Source of the DNA: Acridotheres tristis
Taxonomy: Eukaryota; Chordata; Aves; Passeriformes; Sturnidae
Assembly (NCBI GenBank): GCA_037013685.1
Contig: CM072889.1
Coordinates: forward strand, 16,501,976 to 16,565,975
Direction of reading: 5' to 3'
DNA: 64,000 bases
A program made the position numbers and the translations under genes. Numbering within the stretch: position 1 is the first letter of the stretch; every line of letters starts with the position of its first letter. Below, in pieces: positions 37,881-48,730 of this stretch. Under the pieces are notes generated by a model. The model ran no database searches, was not told the DNA's origin, and saw only the letters and a list, made by a program, of their open reading frames with translations.

Positions 37881-40800
37881 TCCTTCATGCCTCACATAGA
37901 ACTCGAGCTGGGAGCTCAGGGCAGGTTCTGTGAAGTGCAGAACTTCTCTCAAGGGCTGTGTCTGTCGAGGGCTGGCCCAGGAGGAGGCCCCAAGTCACAC
38001 TCAGGGCACGGACGGAGCCTTGAGGCACTGGCTCACCTGGGCTGGAGCTCAGAGGATGAAATGTGCAACTCTGCCAGTGAGCAGCCACCAGTCCTGCCCA
38101 CACAGGCTGTCCCAAACCTGCCACAGTGACCTGGGTCCAGGGAAAGCCATGGGGACAAATGCTGGGTGCACACAGTTGGTCCAGAGACCACTCACCCAAA
38201 TCTGTGCAAAGCAGTCAGGGATCAGTCAGAAGCAGCGTGTGAGACTTGCACTGGAAAGAATCAAATCTGAACTGTTTTCATTTAGTTTAAATATCATGAT
38301 GCCCATTGTTAGTATGAAAAATTTAAGAATAAAATTAAAAACTGCTTTGTGGATGAAGAACTCTAGTGAGGTAAGCTCTAACATTAGGTTTTTCAATTTT
38401 CTTTTTGAAGATGATGTCAGGTACAGAAAAGTTAAGGATGACCATGTGTGTCTTGGAAAAAACAGCATTCATCAAGAACCCCAGATTTGTTTGGTCATCT
38501 GTAACTGTAGTTGTTGCTCAGTGGGTTTTACTCATATCACCCAACTGGTCACCCCATTTATAATACCTGGAGTCATTTAGAAACCAGCTCTCCTTCTGGC
38601 ACAGTTTGCTTCATGCTTATTTGCTATATACTCCCTTCCATTTATTATGCTCCTCCTGTTCTACTCCTTTACTTTTTGATTCCTGTGTTTGCAACATCTC
38701 CTCAATTTCCTATTTCTGTTGCAGGTACATAATGAACAGCAGCACAAAGCTATGTCACATTAGTGTGACTTCCAAGAAAGATTACAGACCCAATAGTCCA
38801 GACACTTCCACATGAGAACATCACAGCCAATAAAGGCTCAATCTGAGACTTATTAATGAGTGCATAGCAGGGAGTTCCTTTGTATATACAGAAATGGATG
38901 TGGATGCCTGGTTCTTCTGTAGAGCTTTAATTGTTTTGCATGTTAGAATCTTCCCAGCCATATTGGGGAGAAGGGATCTGCTCTTACTTTCTCTAGAAAG
39001 GTAGGCAGGATTTTCTGAAATCCCGAAGAAGCAAAATTCACTCCAATCACTGTTACTTGCTGCCATTAAGGGTTGAAATGCAGCATTTGCCAAGAGTGCA
39101 AGTTCCTTCATTTGATCTCTCTGACTGTACCAGTATAACTGCCAATCACAGGAAATACCTCTAATAACTCTTCCTTTTACTTAATAAGGAATACCACATC
39201 TTTAAAACATTAGAAACAGATGTCACTGCATTACTTCACTGCTGATGTATGTAATAGAAATGACACACTAATTAATTTAATGCAGTATAAATGTACTGAT
39301 TATTTATCATGGCTGACAATAAAATTATGAAAACATTCAATTACAATCAGTGGTAATTCATTATTTATTGATTCTGCGTTATGCACACATTAATACAATA
39401 CATTTAATCACCTAAGAGAAGGGATCATTTTTCTATTGATACTTAGACATTTAGATTCATCAGTTTTATGTAAAATCCTTGATGTTTAGGTGGGAAGTTT
39501 TAATCCACAATTCCAAAAAAAAAAAACCTCAGCTGAAATGTCAGAACTAAATTGAATACAAGTGTCAAGTACGAGTGTGTCTAGAAAAATGTGGGCACAA
39601 AGGATGACACACTAATTTCAGTCTCTTTCTCACGTCAGTGGCCTACATTTGTTAATATAATTGTAGGTACTCTTTCTCAAGGAATCCAAGGCATTAAACA
39701 CTAACCAGCAGAAAGCTGGTACTGTTTTTTCTTCCTTTTCAAGCCTTTACTCAGATGTAGCACCATCAGGGCTTTGCATGCTCAGGATTTAAGCTCAGAG
39801 CTCACTAGGGCAGGTTACCAGCTTTCAACTGGGCCCTGAGAAATTTCATTGTTAAAGACGAGGAGAAGGGTTTGTCACTCGGACTCCAGTTGGGCTGGAA
39901 TTCAGAAAAAAAAGGTGTTTCATTTCGTTATAGATTAGGGTGCATTGCAAATGCATCTTCCAGTTTTTTATCTTTCATTTTGGACCCACAGTTACCTCTG
40001 ACCCGTGTAAGTCTATGTTCACATTTATTCCCTCCCACTTATTTTAGGGATAATCTAAGTTCTTTACTAAAAAGTAGCACTTTTTTCCTGTCATCTACTC
40101 ACATTGGACATACCTCTCTGAAGTCCATAGGAAAAAAAATAGTAAAAAAAAATCACATTGTTGTATCTATGGAATTCCTATTTTTATTGTCCTCCCTCGT
40201 GTTTGGCTACAGGAAACTGAGCACAAATAGCACTACTGAGCTTTCCAGTCTTCTCTAAACAAAATCATTATTTTTAGTTCATACCCTACTGCTTCACTTA
40301 GCTGTCATTAGTTTTCCTCAGTGTCTCCCCATTGTCAGGTGTGTCCCCCATCATTTTCTCCCTGGAGCCCATGGAGAGTGGGAGCATTGTTCCTGCCAGC
40401 TGGCAAGAAGAGATTTCCAGAATTCTCTTGACTGGGGCTTTCCTCTCTCCTCCTGCACCAGGGAAGACTCTTTCCCATTTCACTCCAGTGGGGCATATGC
40501 AAGGATGATAAAAACAAAAACAAACAAATGGAACCTTTGCTTGACATCTTGCCATACAAACACAGCCAATTCTTGTATAGGATTAATACACAATACACCA
40601 GTATTTCTATGGCTGCCAGTGTAAGAAAACAGTGTTTTGCACACCAGTCAAAAAGGAAGAAAGTAATATTTAAAGTAATATTAAAGTAATATTGTGAAAG
40701 TGTTTAAAAGTAATATTGTGAAATACTTATTTCAGCTACAGAGAGGCTGAGTAGTTTGTACACATTCAGATTACGTTCTGCTGGACTCCAGTCAAATAAA

Positions 40801-42695
40801 CCATCTGGATACTTTATAACTGACAAGACATTACTGGATGATTGTTAGGCTTTAGTAACTTTGCCTTGTCTTTAACAAAATTACAGAGAAATAATAATAT
40901 TCATGGATATAGTTGATTTGTATATGCTTAGTTGAACTGGACAGCTGCCTGCCATTAATTCTCAAACCTTGAGCATTTTCTAAGTTTCAGAGCAGTTCTT
41001 CTCTCCATGGACAGTCACCTCTCAAGGGTACTGCTTTTACTACAGCCTTTATGATTTTATATTGCTTCATGCCACTCCAACTCGCTGGGTGTTGATGTGC
41101 AAGGCTTCCTCTGGCCTTGCAAAAATTCAGTCTTATTTAGAAATATGTTTAGCTTATGGAAGGCATTAAAGTCAAAAAGGGAAAAGAATTCTCACGGTGG
41201 ATTTTGATTGTCGCATTAATCTCAAATGGGGGAAAAAAAAGTCTTTAAAAGGGCAGTGTTTGAATCTGATTTATTAAATCTCTTAATAGCAGTCATGTTC
41301 AGAAAATTAACGCCCAAAAGTTTCTATCTGGAGTTAGTTATTTGCTATTTCTATAATTTCCAGTATATAAATGGATGAGTTCAGGGCTTGATTGTACTGA
41401 GCACTGCCAAAATAAGTAGCCCTTGCCCCACAGAGCTTCCAGGCTAAGGTTTGAGCCTAAAAAGATGCATGAACTAGTTCAGAAAGTACGATAATTCTTA
41501 CTGAAAGGCATTAATTTAAACTAAGTTATGTGAAAATTCTGCCTTGGATTTAGGCAGTGAGGTTAGAGACCTAAAACTAGTGGCTAGACTTCTTAGAACA
41601 CATAAAAATCAATGGGGAGAAGGGGAGGTTCCTCCAGAGTGTAATTTAAGATCAGTTACGTTCACAAATATAGCAATTTAGTTAGCATACCGTCATCTTC
41701 TCTCATCTAAAATGGGATTAGTCATAATGCAAAAAACATTAAACTTTGCAGAGAAGGTGCCTAAATAAGCAAGCCTAACAAAAAGAAAGACAAGATGGCA
41801 CACACAGGCAATGGAATCGTGGAAACAGCCAAAATGCTCTTTGGTATTGCTTGCTTGGCATTAACTTGAAAAGTTTTGTTTATTCTTTTGTGCTTGCTTT
41901 GTTTATTGAATGGCTTAGGAGAAAGATAAAAACAACAGAAAAACCAAACAAACAAAGAAAAGGAGGGGAGTGAAAAAGTTAAAGGACTGGGAAAGAAGGA
42001 CAGATAAAGAATGAAAACCAGTGGCAACAAACAGGAAAGAAGAATGTTGGAACACAGGAAAAACGGGAAGAGGCTGGGAAAAGAGGCGTGATACAACACT
42101 GGGAGAGGGTGAGAAGCAAATAACCGATGTAGGCAGCGTGCCCTGGGTCTGCTGGATGTCTGAGCATCCTTCGGCTCCTCTCGTTCAGGGACAGGGGCGC
42201 AGGGGGCTCGGCACTTCTGGTGTCCCCAGCCCTGGAGCGGGTGCAGGAGGCCGGGATGCGCCTCTCCCGGGATGTTCACAGGCCGAGGGACCACACGGAG
42301 CTTTTGGGGGCTGTGTGAGCGCAGGGCCGAGCTCCTTGAAGCTAAACCACGGCTGATGCCGCAGCCAGGCTGGGAATTTCAAACAAGCGTGTCAGAGCTC
42401 CCCAGAAGGGGCTTTGCCTGCTGTGAGCGACCACAAACTTGTGCATCTCCCACACCGCCCTCCGTCCTGTTTGTGCCCCTCTCGGGAGGGTCTGGGCTTG
42501 CTTTAGGCCTGACTCAGTGGTCCTGGACCCGCAGCCCTGTGCTGGGCCCGTGCGTTCCGCTCCTCGTTTGTCTCCCGTTCCACACGGAGCTTTTCTCTCC
42601 CCGACACCTCTCCCCATCCCCTCAGCTGTGGCGGGGCACAGGTCTTTTCACCCTCACAAAACGTGCCAGGGCACAGCGAGCGCTCCAACTGCCTG
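37881..42695. other. CHM-DACH2 intergenic region, DACH2-proximal part
   Basis: Begins with a GC-richer patch (about 37890-38250) that carries an open frame at 37930-38580 of 216 codons with no recognised homologue. AT-rich sequence follows, including an imperfect AAAGTAATATT repeat at about 40660-40725 and a homeodomain-site-rich stretch at 39190-39440. GC content then rises from about 42120 into the DACH2 CpG island. No gene can be supported here. Confidence 0.7.
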
Positions 42696-42703
42696 GGGAC
42701 GGG

Positions 42704-42879
42704 ATGGGGAAGGGATGAGGAAGAGATGGGGAAGAGATGGAGACGGGATGGGGAAGAAATGGAGACGGGATGGGGAAGAGATGGAGACGGGATGGGGAAG
42801 AGATGGAGACGGGATGGGGAAGAGATGGAGACGGGATGGGGAAGAGATGGGGAAGGAATGGGGAAGGAATGGAGACGGC
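42704..42879. repeat. Sixteen-unit 11-bp minisatellite upstream of DACH2
   Basis: 176 bp divide exactly into sixteen 11-bp units with no indel, all starting ATGRGGA or ATGGAGA. Two forms, atggggaagag and atggagacggg, alternate through the middle and give a 22-bp higher-order period; the edge units are variants. It lies 482-657 bp upstream of the DACH2 start codon. Because 11 is not a multiple of three, all plus-strand frames stay open and generate repetitive artificial peptides. Confidence 0.95.
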
Positions 42880-44250
42880 CCCAGCGCTGCCTCCGCTCCG
42901 TTCCCTTCCCTCCGAGCACGGGGCAGCGCCCGTGGGATCCCCTCCGAGTCCGGGCACCGAGACCCCCTCACAGCCCAGAGAGCCCCGCGGCATCCCGGCA
43001 CAGCCCGGCGAGCGGGACGTTCTCCAAACCCGAGAAGCAGGAGCCCCTCACGACTCCACGTTTCCCCCCAAAACTTCGCCCCGAGTTGCGGCGCCGGGGC
43101 TCTCTGCCCCGGCCGCCCGTCGCCCCCCGCCCCAGGTGCGCGGCCGGCGCTGCCCCGCCCCGCCCGGCCCGCAGCCACTGGCGGCGGCGGCGCTGGCGGC
43201 GGGCGGGGCGCATTGGCTGGAGGGCTCCGTCACTCTCCCCCGGCGGCGCTGGGGAGGGGTCTGGGCGCTGCGTGCGGGCGGCGGGAGCGCGGCGGGTCCG
43301 GCGGCACCGCACGGAGCGCACAGCGCGGGGCTCGGGCAGCCGCGGGGAGCCGCGCCGGCCATGGCGGTGTCCGCGCCGCCCGTCATCGCCGCAACTTCCA
43401 GCGGCGGCGGCGCGGGGGGCTCGGCGGGTTTGTTCCGGGCGGACCCGCTGTACTCCAGCCCCGCGGAGTCCCCGCGCCTCACCAACAGCCTCGTCAACAC
43501 TTTCCTCTCGGCCGGCGGCGGCGGCGGGGCCGGCGCGGGCGGCGGCGGCGGCAACGAGTGTAAGATGGTCGACCTGCACGGGGTGAAGGTGGCCTCGTTC
43601 CTCGTGGAGGGGCAGGAGCTGATCTGCCTGCCGCAGGTCTTTGATCTCTTCCTCAAGCACCTGGTGGGAGGGCTGCACACGGTCTACACCAAGCTGAAGC
43701 GCCTGGATATATCGCCCGTGGTGTGCACGGTGGAGCAGGTCCGCATCCTGCGCGGGCTGGGGGCCATCCAGCCCGGCGTCAACCGCTGCAAGCTCATCAC
43801 CAGGAAGGACTTCGAAACTTTGTACAACGACTGCACCAACGCGAGGTGAGCGCAGGCTCGGCGCTCGGCCCGGCGGGGGCGCGGGTCCCAGGGGAGGGGG
43901 GCACCGAGGGGCAGAGCGGGGCTGGGTGCGGCCGTGCCCGCATGGAAAACTTTCCCTGCTTCCATCAGCCCCGCCGTGGCCGGGACCGCCGGGCAGCCAG
44001 CGGCTCCGCGCGCCGGTCCCCAAACTTTTCTCCAAACAGGGAAAGCCGATAGCTGCCGAAAACACTCCTTAAAAAAAACCCAAAAAACCAAAGCTCACAC
44101 CACATCCCCGAAAGTTTTCTGGGTTATTTTTGTCCCGCTGGACCCCGCGGCTGTGCCAGCCCAGGGGCTGCGGGTCTCGGTGCCCCCGCGGCGGCCGCAG
44201 CTCCTGCCCTGCCCCGCTCCGGTCACCGAGCCCCCGCATCCCCGCTGGGT
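42880..44250 (+). promoter_or_regulatory. DACH2: DACH2 CpG-island promoter
   Basis: Very CpG-dense sequence surrounds the first coding exon. A GC box (GGGCGGGGC, about 43201-43209) is followed within a few bases by an inverted CCAAT box in NF-Y context (ATTGGCTGG, 43212-43220) and then CTCCGTCAC. This is a classic TATA-less promoter arrangement about 145 bp upstream of the ATG. The start site is inferred to lie between about 43230 and 43350 but is not shown directly. Confidence 0.65.
43361..43845 (+). CDS. DACH2: DACH2 first coding exon (dachshund family transcription cofactor; partial gene, continues off right edge)
   Basis: DACH proteins are nuclear transcriptional cofactors of the SKI/SNO/DAC family that act in the PAX-SIX-EYA-DACH network of eye, limb and muscle development. 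The exon encodes 161 residues plus 2 nt. Residues 1-64 are a variable leader (MAVSAPPVIAATSS, LFRADPLYSSPAESPRLT, then two polyglycine runs at about 52-64). Residues 65-162 are the DACHbox-N domain, including NECKMVDLHGVKVASF, QELICLPQVFDLFLKHLVGG, LHTVYTKLKRLDISPVVCTV and IQPGVNRCKLITRKDFETLY. The MAVSA-PVI-ATSS start and the leader fit DACH2 rather than DACH1, and CHM as neighbour supports DACH2. The ATG has a good Kozak context (G at -3 and +4). The exon ends AACGCGAG before donor GTGAGC. Later exons, including the C-terminal DACHbox-C coiled coil, lie beyond 64000. Confidence 0.95.
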
Positions 44251-44850
44251 CCGGCGTACCCGGGCTCATAATGCTGGTTTGTGACCTCATGGCTGCTGCC
44301 TTTAGAAATGATAATGATCTAAATAAACACAAAACCCTCTCGGGGCTCTGCGGGAGCGCCGGTGCCGTGGGGCAGGGTGTAAGGCAGGGATTTTGGAGAT
44401 GCCATTCGCTGCTTCAGCAGTTGGTGAGGGACGGCTCCAGGAACATTTCCATGTCAGCGTGCTGCCGCTTTCTGTGGCCGCAAACTTTCTTTGCAGACGC
44501 TTCAGCGAGCTCTGGGTGCGATACCCGACCTGCAGCGGGCCGGTGTTCGGTGGCCGTGGGCTTTGTGTCGCCGGTTCCACCTGCCTAGCAATGAACCGGG
44601 TTTTGTTTTTAATATTTCTATTTTTAATGACTTAATTCCGTGCCAGTGCCGGGCCTGATCCTGCACTCGCTGCTGAAGCAGGAGCAGACCGGGCTTCGTT
44701 CTTGAATGCAATATTTGCTTTGTTTCTAATCACTCGAAATTACAGGTGGTAGATTAGAGATGCACTTAATTCCTAGATCTCTTCATGTGAGCTGTGTGCT
44801 TTTTTTTCTCGCTCTCGTTCCGTTCCTGTAACCCCTTCTCCCACTGCCTG
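43846..44850 (+). other. DACH2: DACH2 intron 1, CpG-island tail
   Basis: GC-rich sequence grades into AT-rich intron after about 44250. A stretch at 44265-44335 (CTCATAATGCTGG through TAAATAAACACAAA, with a forkhead-like site) looks constrained but is not coding. No second exon recognised. Confidence 0.6.
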
Positions 44851-45185
44851 TTTCAATGTCAGGCACCTCGATGACATCACACCCACTGCTTTATTAAAGT
44901 GATGGGTTTGGAAGCGAGGTCTGAGACTTACATTAATTTTATTCAAATACATTAGATTACTAAGGGGCACATTTAACACGTAAATGCTTCTGTGAAATGT
45001 TTCTGAAACTCGACTAGCATGAAAGTTGATGGTTAAAGAAACACATCTCGTTAATTTCTGTGACCGTGTCAAAGTTTTTTAGTAGGGAAATATAGGATCC
45101 GATTTGATGATGCAGCCTGTAGCTGCAATCTAATGATTTCTGTTCTCTTACAATCAGCGATTTAAAATCTCGAAATGCTGGAGTG
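44850..45185. promoter_or_regulatory. Candidate conserved non-coding element 1 in DACH2 intron 1
   Basis: Unique, non-repetitive sequence with retained CpGs in an AT-rich setting (CTCGACTAG, TCTCGTTAATTT, GACCGTGTC, ATCCGATTTGATGATG, AATCAGCGATTT) and several homeodomain-like TTAAT/TAATGA cores. These are typical traits of developmental enhancers, but conservation cannot be measured here. Confidence 0.3.
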
Positions 45186-47859
45186 TTAAGTGTTTAAAAC
45201 TTGTATTTCCCAACTTTTTTTTTTTTTTTTCCCCTTCTCTTCGACAAAGACTTTGGGGTGTGACAGGACGAGGGAATGGGCAGTGCAGGGAGTGGGGAGG
45301 GCACCTGGGGGAGATGCAGGTGAGGAGCAGGTGATGCTCCAGGAGGGGCTGGAAGGAGCAGTGAGTGGAACAGAGCCCTGGGGATCAGGCAGGGCAGAGC
45401 TCTCAGCTCGCACTCACACGTGTTGAATGTGCTTAAACTCTCCCTACCCCCGCTGTGAAAAACTTGTATTTTTACCTGTTCAAGAACAGCAAATCCCTTT
45501 ACGTTTTCGCTGCTTTATGAAGATGCCTGGTTGGAACAACCTGTGCTCACATCAAGGTGTTTAGCATTCATGGGTTTCAGGTGTAATGCATGAGGAGTGT
45601 TATCAGCACACCTGAAACTTTGCTCAAGGATTGTAACTTAATGTTAATTGTATTCTGTCATGCTAATTAACTGCTTAATACCTCATTTTATTTACAGATT
45701 ATTATTTCCCTTGAACAGTCCATACTTGCTGGAGATAATGTTGGGTAAAAGTAGTTAAATACATGAGTAATCTTAATTATTTTTGTTTGCTGAGAAGTGA
45801 CCTGGGGAGCACTGCAGTGCACGTTATCAAACAAATTAAATGCAGCAGAACTGTTAAAAGACATGCTCACAGTTTTTAGTTCTGTACCTGGAAAGTAAAG
45901 GCTTAAAAATATATGATCTTTTAGAAATACTGCTCTCAACTTGGAATACTGTGCATTGCTTTTCTAGTTAATTTTTTTAAGTTGATAGCTGTTTATGTAT
46001 TTATTTGAATACTGTAGAAATGCTGCAGTAAACTCAAGAGCTGCTAGGAAAAGCAGTAAGAAATGCTGGGGATCGTTATTTTCACTGGTAATTGACTTGT
46101 AGAAGTTGGCATCTCCTATGTTAGTGTGCCCTTTTAGTTTTTTTTTTAAATTGGAATGCAAATCATCAATTACATATAATTGGAAAAAAAAAAAAAGAGG
46201 AATTCTGCTGCTCCTGCTTATTCTTGCATTTTTCTAGCTGAGTTTTGTCTACAGAGCTCGTAAGAGCTGCACAGAAACACACCCGTGGGTGAAAGTTTTT
46301 TGGTGTTTGTGTTCTGTGGCAGGAGTTACTCTGTCCAGCAGCTTTGACCTGTGTATTTCTGTAGTACGTTTCACATGCACTGTTTACCTTTTCAATCACA
46401 TGTTTACAGAATGTTCCTAAAATGTTTGTTGTTAGCCAGCACCGTGCACTGTAATTTGCAAGCAAGGTTTGTGAAATGAAACTAACTGCTCATTTCATTG
46501 CAGGTCCCACCTTCGAGTGAGTAGAACATACTGACAAAGTCTAGCTCCTGATGGGCAATACCTTAGATGATTACTTAAATTATGGAGGATTGCTTGAATT
46601 TAGTGGTAAAAGCATAACATTTACCTAATTAAGAGAAACCCCATACTATAATGAGGACTTACTTGTAAAAGGAAATTAAAAACTGTAGTAAGAACATGTT
46701 TATGATAGTAGATATGTCAGTCCTGAAAAACAGGATTATATGAGTATGATCACCACCTCTTCCATAGTTCTGTGTTTCATGGATGCTACTGGCCACTGAA
46801 AAAGCACAGTGTTGATCTGGATTATTCAGTGAATGGTCAGAATAATTTCCAGAAAAAAGCATTTCAGTACATGGCATATTTTTTATGATTTCAAGTAACC
46901 AGTTAAGCTAATATTTTGTGTTACTTTGGCTATTCACAAACAATAAAAGGCTTTAGAAATGAATTTAAGCTGTAAATGCAGACATTTAATTTTATGAGAT
47001 AATGAGAGTCTAGTCATGTTGACTATTAAAAGCTACCCTATAGTCAGCAGTACTCTGTCTTTTATTAGGAGACTGATGTCAAGATTATAATTAAAGCAAT
47101 CCAGCCATGTAGCACTGCACACAGCTTCCTGTATATTGATAGGAAATGTGGATTGTCCATAAACTTCTTTCTCTAAGTGGATATTTAGTCTGCATTCAGA
47201 CTTGGCCAAATTTATGAATTTTGGAGGTGTTAGCATTTTTAAATAAAGATCAGTTTTTCAGTTTCCCTCTCTTCCTTGGAAGGGAGGCTCACTTCAGAAA
47301 TTCTGGAGAGAGAGCACTGGCAAAGTGGATTCTGCTTGAGATGGAGAAAGGAATTCTCCTACTTTGTGAGCGGTGTAGATATGCTTTTGGAAAAATGCCT
47401 CTTTCTTTTTGGATATCTTGAAAGTCTGTGCCTGTTCAAAACTCCTAAAATACTTGAATATTTTCATCAGATGCATATCTAATCTGGAGAACCCTTGATT
47501 AAAATTCCCTTCTTTCTTCATAGCACTAGAGCTCCCCATTTGAAGTATAACATGCTTTTTCTCCAAAATGGAGTATTTGTATGATTTCTGCATGTGTATA
47601 TGCATAATACATATGTAATTTTCTACTGAGACTTCCACAACTGAAAAATACTGTGTTTTTGTAGCAAAGACAAAAAAGCTAAACAATTAGGTATTAATGA
47701 TATTCTTGTTGCATATTCAAAAGGTCTTTGCAAGCATTTCTTCTCCTTTTTTTCTTTTCACCATTTCAACCTGCAGAACTCTTCACTGTCACTTCAAATC
47801 ACACAATTCTACGAAGATAAAACAACATTTAAACTCATTTGCTTTGGGAGGAAAATTGA
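45186..47859. other. DACH2 intron 1 segment
   Basis: A T16 run at 45215-45230 is followed by a short GC-rich piece at 45245-45420. The remainder is AT-rich unique intron with an A-rich homopolymer patch near 46182-46195. No exon or mobile element recognised. Confidence 0.7.
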
Positions 47860-48180
47860 GCATTTGCACCCAATAAGCCTGATTGTGGAACTGCATGCAA
47901 ATTGTGTTTTGATTTATCTCTTTTGCACTTTTTTCCATTTGAATTGATCTTGCATTAATTTCGCCAAGCGGCTCTGTGAGGCTGCAGATGTTGCCCTGTG
48001 TTTAATAAATCAATGAGACAGATCTGAATGAATCACTTCAGATGGATTCTCTGCTCGGTTTGATGTCTAGATGTTATTCTTAGCTTGTTATCATGACAGA
48101 TGCATTAATGTTCCCATACACTGCCAGCAATGTCAAAGAGATTGAAGCTTTTAAAGTGGCGGTATCCCCTTTTCCCCCTT
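47860..48180. promoter_or_regulatory. Candidate conserved non-coding element 2 in DACH2 intron 1
   Basis: Contains a perfect octamer ATGCAAAT (47895-47902), TTTCGCCAAGCGG, repeated TGAATCA/TCAATGA motifs, a TGACAG MEIS-type half site at 48094-48099 followed by TGCATTAATG, and a CAATGTCAAAGAGATTGAAG segment. The density of distinct factor sites without repeats suggests an enhancer. This is an inference. Confidence 0.35.
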
Positions 48181-48539
48181 CTGTTGGAATAACTAAATTG
48201 CCTTTAGGAATAGGTCAAAATATAAATTTAATCTTGGCATTATTGTGGGGGAAGATGCTAAACTTCTGATTGTATTGTAACACAGGCAAATGCAGATTCT
48301 TACAGAATGATTAATTATTCCCAAATAGTGGAGATCAATATTAAAATCTAAACATAGGATAGCTCCTTAATAGAGTAACCACTTTCTCAGCATTAATATT
48401 TCATTGTAATAGGAATGATAGGAATAAATAATATAAGACTAGAACATGTTAAAAGTATTGCTATAAATAGAATATCATTGTGTCCAAATTGATTACAGGC
48501 TGAAGTAAGGCTTCTCTCTTTTTTTTTTCTTTTCTCATT

Positions 48540-48730
48540 AAGAATTTTCTTTTAAAGTTAAGTATGTCTGGATCGACATCTGTTAGATTTAAAATACTTG
48601 TTTGTCGTGTTTCTGCTACTGCTCCCCATGTAGGGCCAGATATGTTGGAGAAGTTGTTGGTCCCCGTTAATTTCGGGTCAGTTTAGTCTGGTATCCGTTA
48701 TCTTGGACAGAACCTGTGGAACACAAACCA
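48540..48730. promoter_or_regulatory. Candidate conserved non-coding element 3 in DACH2 intron 1
   Basis: Unique sequence with unusual retained CpGs (GGATCGACATC, TTTGTCGTGTTTC, TCCCCGTTAATTTCGGGTC, TATCCGTTATC) in an otherwise CpG-poor intron. No open reading frame explains it. Confidence 0.25.

Noticed and set aside
42439..43586. Long plus-strand frames of 307-374 codons over the DACH2 promoter
   Set aside because: They read through the 11-bp array and the CpG island in frames other than DACH2. The composition is Arg/Gly/Ala/Pro-rich, typical of GC-rich DNA without stops.
43361..43845. DACH1 as the identity of the plus-strand exon
   Set aside because: DACH1 has a longer, serine- and glycine-rich leader and is next to different genes. 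The leader MAVSAPPVIAATSS and the CHM neighbour indicate DACH2.
42968..44065. 365-codon minus-strand frame opposite DACH2 exon 1
   Set aside because: It is the antisense shadow of a GC-rich coding exon and CpG island; no recognisable domain or splice logic.
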